The position numbers were made by a program, and so were the translations under genes. From positions 372,001-436,000 of the forward strand of contig JADWOT020000005.1 in the NCBI GenBank assembly GCA_036345935.2: 64,000 nt of DNA. Reading direction: 5' to 3'. Source of the DNA: Taenia hydatigena. Lineage: Eukaryota; Platyhelminthes; Cestoda; Cyclophyllidea; Taeniidae. Every line of letters starts with the position of its first letter. Position 1 is the stretch's first letter. This document shows, in pieces, positions 49,701 through 62,300 of this stretch. Under the pieces are notes generated by a model. It searched no databases. It saw nothing but the letters and a program-made list of their open reading frames with translations, and was not told the origin of the DNA.

Positions 49701-50667
49701 GCAATGGCACTTGACACTCGCTAATGCGAAATGGAACACAATCGAGGTTAAGGAACCACTTCAGTGGCAAAACTCTCAAATAATTTGCGCAGCGTATCAT
49801 TTTGAGACTGAATAAAGTGGGTGAGGCTTCTGTACAGTTGGCACTTGGTACCTTTGAAAATGCCAAATGAAGGATTTGGACGTGAAGGAAGTACGAATTT
49901 ATGCATGAGCTTAGTCAGGTCACAGTCGAAGGAGGAAAAGCAAATAATGAAGTCAGGACACACCTCTTTTGGCCATATTTTCGCCGCAGAAAGGAATTAT
50001 TGTTTTTTTATTTAATTTTATGCGCTTTTAAGTGTGCCATACAAAGGCAAGTGGAATTGACGTGCAGTTCATTTTAGGTTATACTGAGCAAAACTGCAAC
50101 ACAATAGCTGCCTTGTGACTTTGATGCGGCAAATCGCAGAATTGCGCCCAAGGATGAGCAGAAATAAGGGGATTGGAAAAGTATGAATGATTTTTCTGCT
50201 GCAGACAAATGGTCTATTTGTCATGACCGATGACAAGAACAGGATACTACTGTGCTACAAAAGACTTGAAAGGCTTTCAAAGTGGCGAAGTAGCATTTAA
50301 TGTCTTTTGTAGAACTGCCAGAGTGTCTGGTATTTTGATCAGATGCAAAGTAACCTACAAAATCAGATTTACTATTCTGTGCACAATACTCTGTACCAAC
50401 AAGGAGATGGGTTAACATCCAAAATAGTCAGAATATTCAATGCTGCATTGCGTAGGCTAATAAATTTGGCTGAAAACCATGAAGATAGGGTCAGAATTTC
50501 GGTCTTTCTCAGGAAAGGTTTGTCTCGCAGGTCATTGGCCTAACGCAGAGGGACAGAGCAAATCCATTTAACACAGAGCCGGTGGGGCGCGATTGCTATA
50601 TCTTGTACAAAAACACCCCCAATCGCATCATTTTCAGTCGCTCTTCTAAGTTTTAGCACCGATACAC
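46748..50667. other. No recognisable gene
   Basis: Short frames only. The ORF at 49015-49251 and those near 50220-50560 have no motif I recognise. Confidence 0.45.
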
Positions 50668-50808
50668 TTCAGTGTGAATGATTGTGTCAAGGTAATTGTG
50701 ACTCTACAATTGGCAGGATTGAGTCGCAGACGAAAAGGCCAGCGTGCATTTGCTGTGATTATGCAGTGGATAGCTGTTTTGGTAAGAGGAAGGGAAGAAG
50801 GTGTGAGC
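50668..50808 (+). repeat. Dispersed repeat, copy 2
   Basis: About 85% match to 41199-41336, same orientation. It runs directly into a 124-bp tandem duplication, which the 41-kb copy lacks. Confidence 0.65.
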
Positions 50809-50822
50809 AATGAAGGCTGGTA

Positions 50823-51070
50823 GACGCTGGCGACCGCGCCACTTGGCGACCACTGGTGTGCGTCGTACCATGGAGATTGTACTACGTTGGTGCGGGTTAG
50901 TACACATGTGGGTGCCGCTAGTGGAAAGCTCGCATTCGCTGGTCTTGACGCTGGCAATGAAACCACGTAGAGAACTCTGGTGACCGTCGAGCCATCGAGG
51001 TAGTGCTACTTCGGTGCGGGTTAGTACATGTGTGCTGGAGCATAGTGGAAAGCTCGCGGATGGGCGGTCG
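50823..51070. repeat. 124-bp tandem duplication (two units)
   Basis: Units 50823-50946 and 50947-51070 both begin GACGCTGGC and share GGTGCGGGTTAGTACA and GTGGAAAGCTCGC at an exact 124-base offset, with point differences between. Since 124 is not a multiple of three, the two units fall in different minus-strand frames (THVLTRTEV and TCVLTRTNV), which produces two overlapping ORFs. Confidence 0.75.
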
Positions 51071-51077
51071 CTGGCAC

Positions 51078-51152
51078 ATTTCATTCCTTTGTTCTTATTT
51101 ATTCCCCACCCAACATTACCACTCTCTTCCTCCTCCTCATTCATCGGCTTCC
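51078..51152 (+). repeat. C+T-rich repeat block, copy 2
   Basis: Partner of 40910-40985, starting right after the 124-bp duplication. Confidence 0.5.
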
Positions 51153-54100
51153 TCGATAATGTCAATCTTTTTGCCTTTTTCATTGCTAGCAACTCACTCT
51201 TTATTAATTATCTTTTCATTTACTGCAGGATCCTTTTCTTCCAATTGATAATGATGTTTTGGCTACATTTGTAATTGTGATGGCGAATATAAGACTTGCT
51301 TTATGCCACCTGTTTTACTGGAGTTGAAGTCTCGGTTCATTAAACTTCGTAACAAATGTCGGTTAAGAGATCCATCTTTTAATGCAGGGTTTTTTAAAAC
51401 CTTAATTTGACATCTTTTATTCTTTTTTACTTATTATTCTTCTCACCTTCGTCCGCTTTCCTCACACCTCTTTTTAATGTTCCTTTATTTATTTATGGAG
51501 TAAGTTCCCTTTTTGCGATTCGACCAACTTGATCTCTTGTTGCACAAATCTTTCTCATTTGTGTTAAATTTAGCATTTTTATACCAAATCCAATTCAAAT
51601 AATCATAACCGGCTCCTACTTACGACGCATTTACACGCATACTTCTGCATAAAGACATACTTTTACTTATGTATTCATTCATATGCACATTAATGTAGAT
51701 ACACATAACAGTGTGTCTTAAAATTACGATCTGCTTGCAGTTGCGCTATCAATTTATTTGTGCCAAGCATAAGAAGATGCTTCCCAATGACACCGAGCAA
51801 TGTCCACATCTGTAAGCATCCATTTTGGTCAAGGGGAGAGCGAGTTGCACGAGATTCTGTGGCGAGGCTTACAGGAAATGCAATGAGTAGGCATAGAACC
51901 TTCTTGATCAGTTCTCAACCAGGCATGTAATTGCAACACAGAGAAGCAGTCTTTGCGTGTCTGGCCAAAACTTTTAGTGATACAGACGTGTGCTCAAATT
52001 TACTGCAGCAAACTTGCTTTTCCGTTACGTGTCGTCGGTGAAGGGCTCTTATAATCTAGTCTTTTTTTACAGAATGCAAAATTGCTTGTCAATGAAGACG
52101 TCTTAATGTACCGAGTATTTTGGACGACCTTATTTTAGCATGTTCAAACCAATGCTTCATCACTCTTTGAATGCAGGATAAAAGCAGGTTTTACGAATCT
52201 GTACAGCATAGGGAGTGCAAAAATTTTGGTCTGGCGATTTAAGCAACCCAAAATATGTAAGCCAAGTCGAGTGAGATCTTGTGACAGAGCTTACCGTAGC
52301 ATTCAATAAGCAACTTAGGTGACATTCTGAATGCGCTATTAATTTTACATGCAATTAAAATGCGGTAAAGCAAAGGCCGCATATTGCGGTATTCTTAGGA
52401 CAGTGCTGTCATAATGTTTAAAATCGGCGCACCCCCCTTGCTCCTTCATTGTGCTCCAAATTTAATAAGCCAAATGTTTTGAATTTAGTCTCCCTTCTAA
52501 AGAACAGAACCTGCAAGTTAACAACTCAAAATGAGGAATATTTTGGAAAGCTAGAACCGACACCTCATCGCGATTTCGTCAGCAATGTGAAAGTCTATAA
52601 AGCAAAAGTATAACACAAAATTATGAGCTCTTGCTTCAAGTTACCAAAAGTCAGTGTCTATGAAACATGTCTTTGATCCTCCTGATAGCTCCATACATTA
52701 TTGCCGCCCAGTATTATGTTCTGGCAACAACGGACGCAAATTGTTGTTGTTGACTGATTGTGGCTGCCCATTTTGCCAAGCAAGTTTCGCTTCCTGGTGA
52801 CCGCAAGCGAGTTTACACACGCAGTTTATTGCGGTGAATACATTGGATGCTTGCATAAAAAGACTTCTAAGCCGTGGAAGCATATCCTGCACAGCGCTGT
52901 TCAGAATGCATTGGGTTAACGGGATGCACTTGTGAAGAATGCAACTTATATTCGCTGAACAGAGTTTGTCATCACGACATTAGAGTGTGGTCAACTCAAC
53001 CATTTGATTAATTATACCTATGGACGCCAAATATTAAGGCTCTATTCATCTTACATTATGGTTATTCGAGGTAACATTTAGACAAGCGACGTTTCCGGGA
53101 GAAAACATAGTGGATGGTATAGACAGGACAAAACCCGGGTATGCCGCAATAAAATCCGTCTCTCTCTCCCCCTTTCACTCTCGTGCTTTAACATATTTAG
53201 CCTTTTCAGCCACCCCTTACATACAGTACGATATCGAAGACGGCATACGTTAGCTATTTTGTAGCTCACTGCTTTACAATGGTGCAGCCACTGATAATTA
53301 TAGTCTTTGACTTAGTTGTGATAATTGGTTGCCGAGCGTAAGATAGTTGCTCCAAGTATTCATTAAAAGGAATAATTTTGGCACTTAAAGCAACGTTTAA
53401 TGCTACATTACATTCATTTAAAGTCTTTATAAATGCATACGCTGGCCTTCGAATTATGCCCAATCTGTAGGCGCTTTATTGGGTCCACATTATGGATTTC
53501 AGCTGTAGTCAAGCTGTGCGAAAACGCAGGCTTTATTGCGATGTTGCCATTTGTTGATACACTCAGAACTTTCCATTCGCATCGATATCTCATTTTTCGA
53601 TAAGGCTGTCTTCAACATTATGGGATGGCCTTGCGATCTAGGCGACCATTATTGGTAGGATTTATGCCACATAAGTTAAAAAGTCCTAAAACTGGACTTT
53701 GCGTGAGCTATTTACAAATATTTGGGTGATGAAAATGCTCCTGAGATTGGCCTCTTTGCTTGAAGGAATGCAGAAGACATTAAATGTAGTTGCCAGAAAG
53801 TTAGCCCCGTCATTTGGGGATTGATACGAATGAATTGATATTCCTGTGGTATTCAATGTCTTTTAAGGAGGGAGTGTCACCCTTCGACATTCCTAAAAAT
53901 GATGGCGAATGGTGCGCTATTAGCAGTCTTCAAAGGAAGCAATAATTACGTCCTTAGTGGTAACCGTACAGACAATTACCGTTTGTCTTAGTTGAGGAAT
54001 GTTCCATATTTCATGAATTAGTCCATATATTCTTAGCGGCTATCCGGCAAGCGGAATGATGGCGTGACATGATCTCTAGCAGAGAGATTTATTGTCTCGA

Positions 54101-54554
54101 GTGGCAATATTCCATAAAACTGAGCTTGAGAGTGCAGTTTAGAGGGATGAGACAGAATGCCACTGTTGCTAAGGCGAATCCTTAATTGTCAAGCCACTAT
54201 AAACATGTTTAAAATCAAGTCTAAACAAATACTTGCGTGCCTTGGGAAAGTGGTTAGGTGCTTACGTGGAAGCGTCACGTAAGCATCCAAAATGGCTGAA
54301 TGAGTTTGCTTAGGTGATACATTTCGGCGACCATCCACAGATGCGTATAGCAGTTAAGTTAACAAAACACGTCAATGCTTTTTGATTCACATAATAACAA
54401 ACAAATCAAAGACAAGTACTCTTACCGCAGTCACGTGTGTAACGTCAATTCACCAACAGACTAGTATTGTCAATTAACTCTCACTAAGTTTAAATAGGCA
54501 AAAAAGTACAAGACTACAGCGAAACTGTTCCTGTCATTTTACCCCAAATACAGG
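51153..54554. other. No recognisable gene; one perfect hairpin
   Basis: Short frames only. At 54259-54285 TGCTTACGTG and CACGTAAGCA form a 10-bp stem around GAAGCGT. Confidence 0.45.
54259..54285. repeat. Hairpin, 10-bp perfect stem
   Basis: Perfect inverted repeat with a 7-base loop. The stem contains ACGTG/CACGT, so it could equally be a paired binding site. Confidence 0.5.
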
Positions 54555-54880
54555 CATCAAACTAACCATCCAATCTACAAAAACTCTGTATGGCAATTTA
54601 TCCTCATTGAAGACGCGTAAATAAAATAAACTGACCTGCAAGAGAGTATTTTTTGTGTGAGTAAATTCTCGCTTCAGTCGCGTGAAAAAAATGAACCAAT
54701 GTGTGGCGAAACTTTCTCAATCAGTTACTTCTCACTGTAGTTAAAAACAAAAAGACCAATCTGTAACCAAACCTTTCTCTCACTAAAGATAAAAAAACGA
54801 ACAGTTTTATAAAACCTTTTGTTAATTATTTCAGCTGTAGCCACACAGACAAAAACTGACTAATCTAAGGCAAAATGTGT
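54555..54880. repeat. Degenerate tandem array, units of about 45-68 bp
   Basis: A-rich runs followed by TGACCAATCTG-like words and then a TTTCTC-rich part recur at about 54560, 54628, 54693, 54754, 54797 and 54855. A related word (CCAACTAATCTG) appears again near 55112. Period and sequence are loose. Confidence 0.4.
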
Positions 54881-57800
54881 CCCTTTATTCGCGATGACGA
54901 ATGCTCGTGCAGCACTCCTTGTGTCTGCACTTTATAACCTGCACTATTACAACACTATACTTCATGCAGTACACAACAAATAACGAAAACCAAGAAATAA
55001 CGATGTCTCGGCAGAGGTTTGATAAAGTCGTCAGTGACGTTATCTAGTAATTTTATAATTACGTTACACAGTTTTTGAGATTAGTGTTCTCACTGTGTTT
55101 ATAAAAGCAGAGCCAACTAATCTGATGCTCTTGCTTTAGGTAATGATTCCAATTCACTTCGTAACACTCTACGATTTTGTTTACAAATAACGATTTTTGC
55201 GAATAGCACGATTAGGTCTAGAGCGGCTTCCTTGCTTCAAGTGGGAATGCTGATTTATCGCTCCTTATAAATGCTTTTATAACTGATACGTCCAACTCAA
55301 AGCCTCATTGCAAATTCACTAAGTTTCATACAATACATAATTACTGAAAAATGAGCAAAAGAATATTTCGGCGAAGTCTTAAAAAGCCGTTAAAGTAAAG
55401 GCTATTCTTATACATTTACGGGCATGCAAACTGCATTAATTTCAGCTGCTAAGAGTCGTTGCCACACGCATTTAGCTGTCGATCTTATAAAATAAATTTT
55501 CTGGTTATGCACGCCTCTTTTTGGAAGGCTTATGCAGAAAGGCTTAGGCATGCTCTAAGAAGGTCGCCTGCTCGCCGATCACATGACTAGTGTGCATGCA
55601 CCCAATGGCCTCCGTGTTATGAATCAGACAAAATGTAGAATCTGGTGCCATCTCACCCTCTGCATTTATCATCAAGCCTCATATCTCGTGTCGCAAAATA
55701 TACTTGGATCCTTTTGACAATGGGTCTTCAGCTATCGTCCTCTGCACCATTCACAACATTGGACAGTTCCGTGCTAAATACCAGTTCTTTTTTAAATGGC
55801 AGCAGAAAATAAAAAGGCTTTACTTCTCTTTCTGTAGGTACAGCTTACTAAAGGATTTTCACGGTACGAAACCTTTCTTCTGTTCTTTCTTTGCAAGAAA
55901 GATATCGAAAACAAATCGTTCAATTCAATTGCAGCCGTTAAAGTTGCATTTCGACAGACGTTTAGCCTTCAATGCTGCAAAGTAATTTTTTTGATTTTGC
56001 ATGATTCTACATGAAAATGTTTTGCAGAAACCATGAGTCGTTTAAAGAATTGGAGTTTCAACATAGTGCGCCTTTAGGTCACAAGGCTGACGTGCATGAT
56101 GCAACGCATTAGCCGATGGCTCATGAGTTCACGTTTGCTCATGCATACGCTCACCTAATGATCCCTGCTTCAGCAATGATTTTCATTACTTCTCACCATC
56201 CATTTTCTCAATTAATTCTTCAACTGAGATTGAATGGAGAGCTGGCTGTTGGCGTAAGCTCTGCATTTATTACCGATTAACGGGTAATATGGTCGCCAAA
56301 GCCCATTGTTGAGAATGTGGTGTCCTGAATCCTCGTTACTGTCGCAATAAGCTGAGACTGTGCTAGAGAACATACTGATTACGGCAGTGCAAAAAGGATG
56401 AGAGGCCATTAGCATGACGTGAATGCCATTTCTTGGAGTGATTTACAGCTTCCAGAGCGCGAATCATCAGATTACTACGCAAATTGCTTTGTTATAGCAT
56501 AAAGTAGTTCTGTAAGAAGTAGTTGCTTGAGCGTGAGGCCCCTGTGATATCCACCTGATTCTATGGTTGTAAGAATTGACTCGGTAAAGAATATGACGCA
56601 TCACAGTGCAGTAACGGAAGGATAATAGTTTGTAGTGGCATACCAATGTGCTGGGAATCCTCTAACTACAGTCAGAGCTCCTTTCTCTTCCAATATGACC
56701 TTTAAGCTGTTTTGTCATTAAGGCGCTATGAAGCGTCGAATTAAGTCCCCTTAGCTGGTGTCGAAATGGCAAGCTTCTCTCTTCGCGACACTTTCTACAG
56801 CTGTTGGCGCACACGGTTGTCTAGCCAGTTTGACAAATTCTGATGGCCCTTATCCTCACACTTGAGTTCTGGCAGTAGCTGCTGCTAGTTGGGTAGGAAA
56901 CTAGTCCAAAGGCTGGCTCATGAACCAAGATTCGCCACCTAAATTTAAACTCAGCACAAATCGAAACCTGTTTGCTACTACCATCTAAAAACCACAGACT
57001 CATCTCTATCATTCTCTACCGTAAAATCAACCGCAGACAGACTCACTCATTTTTATGATCGAAAATGCCTCATTATGCGCTTCTAATAGCTGGTTTGCGC
57101 ATAAAAGCTTAAATATCTTGAGGAACATGCACCGCATCGATTATGAGGATCCGCTTATAATCAAACAGTAAACCCGTGGAGATTCAGTATCGACCCCTAC
57201 AATGGCTGCAACCAATGCACTGACTTGCTGCAGCTCAATTTCTTCCGTGGTTCAAGTTCCATGGTCCGTGCAAATTGGCAAAAATAAGCAACAAGTTCCT
57301 TGAAGGTGAGCGTTGTTTTGCGACAGCACGTTCGCCTAGGCGGACTCATTTATTTTCATGCTGTTTTCATGCGAGCAACCATGAAGGTGAAAAACTCTGA
57401 GATCATGGACAGGAACGTTTCCCTCGATTCGAAGAAATGCTCAGCATTATGCTGTGGCTTTCCATAGCCAAGCAATAAATTTCAGCATACCAGCCAATTA
57501 ATACAATTGTTTTTCTACGCTTTGCCGAACGTACCCAATCAGAGCGGACCTACTTGCACATCAATGGTAATGTGACGAATTGTCGAAAATTGCATCTGCC
57601 ATTATAAAATAGTTTGCTGTGATCAATCCTCAATCGCCAAATAAGGCGCAAGATTGTCAGTCGATTCTTTCCTGGATCAGTACAATCCTGCAGTGAGATT
57701 AAGCGACGCGTTTAACAAGTACAAATTTTGCGTTATAATAGTTGAAGTGAGCGTGGTAGTCGACGGTTTGCGCAGACTTACATTATCTAATGCACTGCAG

Positions 57801-57917
57801 GCAAACCCACCGGTGCTGGTAGTTGCTGACGCTAATGCAGACCCCCCTGAATTTCAATCATGTGGATGCTTTCCAATGCAAGTGCAGTCATGCATTCCTG
57901 TTTCACCCAAAACGGCC
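54881..57917. other. No recognisable gene
   Basis: Short frames such as 55704-55985 and 57654-57929 show no known motif. Confidence 0.45.
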
Positions 57918-59342
57918 CAATGGCAGTGAGTTTTTACTGCGCATAAAGGCTTCTGAGGTCTTATTTTAGTTCAGGTAGGCAACGATAAATCCGGTAATCA
58001 TGGTGACTACGTGGCTTTATAGCAATGTGTTAACGTAGCCCCAGCGCCAGCCGTTATAAACTCCCCATCTTTGGCACAAATCAAATCCACAGTGGCTTGC
58101 CCTGATAATCGCTGGCATTAGAAGCCTTTACATGTTCTGTTTTTAAGCTTTATCTCTCTTTGTTTGTAAAGTTTGCTTTCATTACATTTGGGCTAACGTA
58201 TTCGCATTCTAATGGCGATCACTTACATTGCTAAAGGTTTGGGTGCGAAATAGCTCACGACGTGAAAATACTGATGCATATCTAAATTGGCTTCTAAGAT
58301 GTGCGGCTACCTTGACGCTCCCGGCTAAATGAGGATGTTTGGATTCCTTCCGCACTTCAATTTTCCACCCTCAGATGGCAGCACGTTTGTAAAATTATTG
58401 TGCTAGACAACCGTCTCTGCCAGTCACTTTTCTCCAAACATTCTCAAATTCCACCCGAAATCCTTCCAAAGCTCTTCCATATAACGGAGGCGATCGGAAC
58501 CCCACTGACGTTTTCTATTCATATTTGACCCCAACGCATGTTTTTGTTTAAAGCACCAAAAGTTTGATTCGCCAATTGATCCTTAACAAATAAAAACGGT
58601 TGTTCTCGTAACCTGCGCGCGGTCAGAAGTACGCTTTTGTTCTAGCTAAGAAACTGCGAAAACGACCAAAACTTTTACGCATTCAAAGGCAGTGATGTGT
58701 TTTTCTTCTTTGCCTCTAATTTGGTTGGTTGGGTAATTTAGCAAGTAATAACCAACTAAAGCCGTACGATTGTCATAATAAGGGTCAACACGGCATTCAA
58801 ATTGGTTCAATTCTGCGCAAGGGCTGATGCTCTGGGCTGCGACTAATAAGTTTTGTGGTGTTAGAATAAAACAATTGTCGTTTTCGTGGGGAGGATAAAG
58901 CGCTACATGGGGTACGCCCGAAAAAGCTGAAATTAGGAATCAAATAGCGAACAAACGCCTATCTTCCTTGCTCGTCGTCGCCTGCTGGCACGCCTGCTTC
59001 ATAAGGCATCTACCGTAAGCACAGCCGCAAACACTGCCACGGCGTCATTGGTAGCAGAATTGTTTTGTACTTACAGAAACCTTAAAACTACTGCATTACA
59101 TTTGCGAAAAATGGGCTGATATAAGAGGGATGGGTGCTGTTTGACTGCAGCAGTTGATAATGATTAAGAGGGAAAGAGGGTAAAGTTGAACGCTACTTAG
59201 TAGTTTCGTGGCCTAATGGGTAAAGCGTCTGACTCCAGATCTGAGGATTACGGGTTTGAGTTTTATTAGGGCAATGAAATTCCCTCATCTTATCCGCTGC
59301 TTGTGATGGCACAAAGCTAGTTTATGCAGCACCATACGACTT
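57918..59342 (+). repeat. 1.4-kb dispersed repeat with tRNA-like end, copy B
   Basis: Partner of 12940-14236, same orientation. It carries about 110 extra bases near 58125-58235 that copy A lacks. Weak similarity may continue to about 59460. No protein frame is preserved. Confidence 0.6.
59203..59275 (+). pseudogene. tRNA-Arg-like pseudogene, copy B
   Basis: GTGGCCTAATGGGTAAAGC gives the A box and D arm. TCTGA-CTCCAGA-TCTGA keeps a tRNA anticodon stem-loop (CCA where tRNA-Arg has CCG, a CpG decay). The T arm reads CGGGTTTGAGTTTTAT and no longer pairs well. It is better preserved in the anticodon arm than copy A but worse in the T arm. Confidence 0.6.
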
Positions 59343-62300
59343 CATTAGTGTTCTTGTTACCAAACTAATGGCGAATGTGTTGATGTCAACTTGGATTTTG
59401 TAGGTGGCAACAAGATTACTGCCGCATAACAAAATGAGGAAGTCGAGCAGCTGTCTTTACGAAGTAGAGCATAATTTAGGCGCTTTAGCTTCATTCACAG
59501 TTGTCGCCTGCAATGCGCAAATAGACCTAATAAGGTAGAATGTGTTCAGATAGATATGCCATTTATCGGAGAACTAAAAATGCTAATTAGAGTGGGATGG
59601 GATGCGTTAGAGCCTCATAATTGAGAATGAATGGCAGTCGCCAAAAGAGCTGCGAAGAGATTGGTAAACTATGTAGTCGCATCAGAGTAGGATCGAAGAA
59701 AATGGTTGTACATCGAGGGAGTGCGCGTAAGGGCCACTCGCTAGTAGACTCACTAGATAACGAAGAATTGAACTGGTAATTCTATGCTTCATGGGTAGTT
59801 GCCATGTAAGTACGCTTGGATATTTGGATGGTCGAGTTGCAATACCGCACACCATTAGTAAAGAACACGATGGAGTGGGTGAACGTTTTCATTCCTTACC
59901 ATGAATGAGCAGCAACCTTCACCCTCATCACCACTGTCCTCTTTGTCAATGTTACTCTAAGTACCATTATTGTCGCTACGTCATTTATGCAAGCGACGTT
60001 TTTTACACTACACGCTTACCTGCTTGGGTGTCTAAGGTACGTGGCTATAACTTAGGGCTTAATACCTCCTTTTCTAACAGCTACATTTTCCGGCACAACC
60101 TTCTCTGTGCCTACCCGTATACTACAGCGGTCACCTCCCATATTGGCTAAAAGATCTGGTGTCCAAGTTGTCCACTTACGAGGCAAATTACTTAATGTGG
60201 GTGGTGCACGCTACAGTTTTAGCTGAATGACATTTCGGTCTCCTGCAAATCACTTTTATTTTATTGGTAAGAAGGTACCTTTTATAAGCTTTGAAGGTTT
60301 TAATAGGTTCTAACGCTATTCCCCTTGGCAGCGAAGAGCTGCCTACTGGCACCCAGTAGGATATTGCGAGAAAGGGAACTTACAAAAAGCTGCAAAGATT
60401 TTAGTATAGACTGCCTGTGAGGAAAAATCATTTTAACCTTATAGACTGCCCCATACAGCATCACTGACATACATTTCCCAAGCTTTGTAAAGTCAGTCTT
60501 ATTTAATCAAGCACTCATTTTGAATTCTGAGCTTCACCTAATAGCATGAAGCAGCAGTTCCAAATACAACATCGGCCAGTGAGCTCTGATTTTAATGATT
60601 GCGATATCAAGAGCACGTAATGAAATCGCGATCCACCATTACCACTAGGCCAAAGTTCAGCTGTATCTGCGTTCACCGGTGGCTGGTTAGGAGTGTGTTC
60701 GATAGCATTTTACCTGAAGAAACTGTGTAGCTTCCTTAAACAGCACGACACTCCTAGCCTCTTCTTCTCACCACTTCTCGTGCTTTTCTGTCCAACTATT
60801 CATCCATTTGCCTGCCAAACCATCTATTAAGCAAAAATAATTAACATTCGTTTATTCTCGAACGTGCCTGCGATTCATTGAATAACACAAAAGACCTGCA
60901 CATTTCTTTCCATACACATACATAGAGCCTAAAAGTCAAAAAGGTGAAAGGCGTCGCCGACTTCTAAGTGCTTTCATGTAGGGGCTTCCATTGACCGCTG
61001 CGTCAGAAACGTGTTTATTGCGATAGATAGTTACGACTATAAACTACAAGCTTAAGGTCTGCTGAGAATCCCTTTTTTAGTCCTTTTGCATTTGATGGAC
61101 GTACAAATCCTTCCCCAGGTAGTAGCGTGGAGAGGAGATCTGCGTGCTGTGAGTAAATATCAAAGCGAAGACCTAGATGAACTTAGAGTGAACTTCCGTA
61201 ATGATAAATTTAGGCTAAGGTCCAACTTCTCACATAGACGTAGGACAGATGGGGCACTAGCGCCAAGATCAAGAGCCTAATTCTTCTTGATAGCAGTGCT
61301 GGAATTATTAGTGACCTTGATCGGCTTATAATCCGCACTATAAGCCATCAAATCCAAACCCTTTGCATGCGCTGCGTGACGCATCGATTTGAAAAGCTGG
61401 AAGAAACAAAAGGACGTCTATTAGGATTATATTTTCAAGACGGATATTTGAGCACCAATTTTCAAAGGCAAGCTTTCTACACGCGTTCATCTGCATTGAT
61501 TTGATGGGTGTGGATGGTTGAGAGTCTGACGGGTTATCCAATGGGTAGACTGGGTTCTGTGAATCAAGTCCAAAAATAAAGCGTACCTCTCATCAACCTC
61601 TAAGCCCTCAGCGATGACTGTGGGTGTACGGAATGTCCACCTGCAAAAAAACCAAAATCGCTAAATGAGAGGATTGAGATTGACGAGAAGAAATATGGAA
61701 ACCGTAACCATTTACCTGTCATTCTTGCATGTAATCATCTCCATCAGGTAGGGCCACATTGCCTACCAGGATGCCTTGCCGAGCATTTGTAGAGCAAATA
61801 CCGGGTGTTCCACTAAATTTGAGAGCCTGATGGCTGCTTTTACCGCGCAAATGGATGAAAACTTACTTCTTGGACTGTCAAAGTGTGCATACTACGCGTT
61901 TGACTCTGCCCTACTAACGGCCGGAAAATTCGAATGCAGGGCCAGTTTTACAGTTATAGGAAGATTGGATGGACATTTTTTGCGCTCCTAATCTGGCAAA
62001 TGAACTGTCCACCGCTACCCTAGATAGAACTCCTTCGTGACTGTTTCCATGTTTAGCTTCAATCTTGTTGACCACTTTTGAGACATTAAGGGGAAGATAG
62101 TGAGCCGTTATGTATATTGCGTCGCCATACCGAATGGTTCTCAACCACCTGTCACAATCAGATTGCCTTTGCGGTAGTCCAGAGCACCGTCAAACAATTT
62201 TGCTGCAGTCCGCGAGCGGCATTTGTGTTTTCGTAGACATAAAAATCCTGGTGACATTCAGAAGTGGTTAGATGTGGCTTAAAATATGTACTGTCATTGT

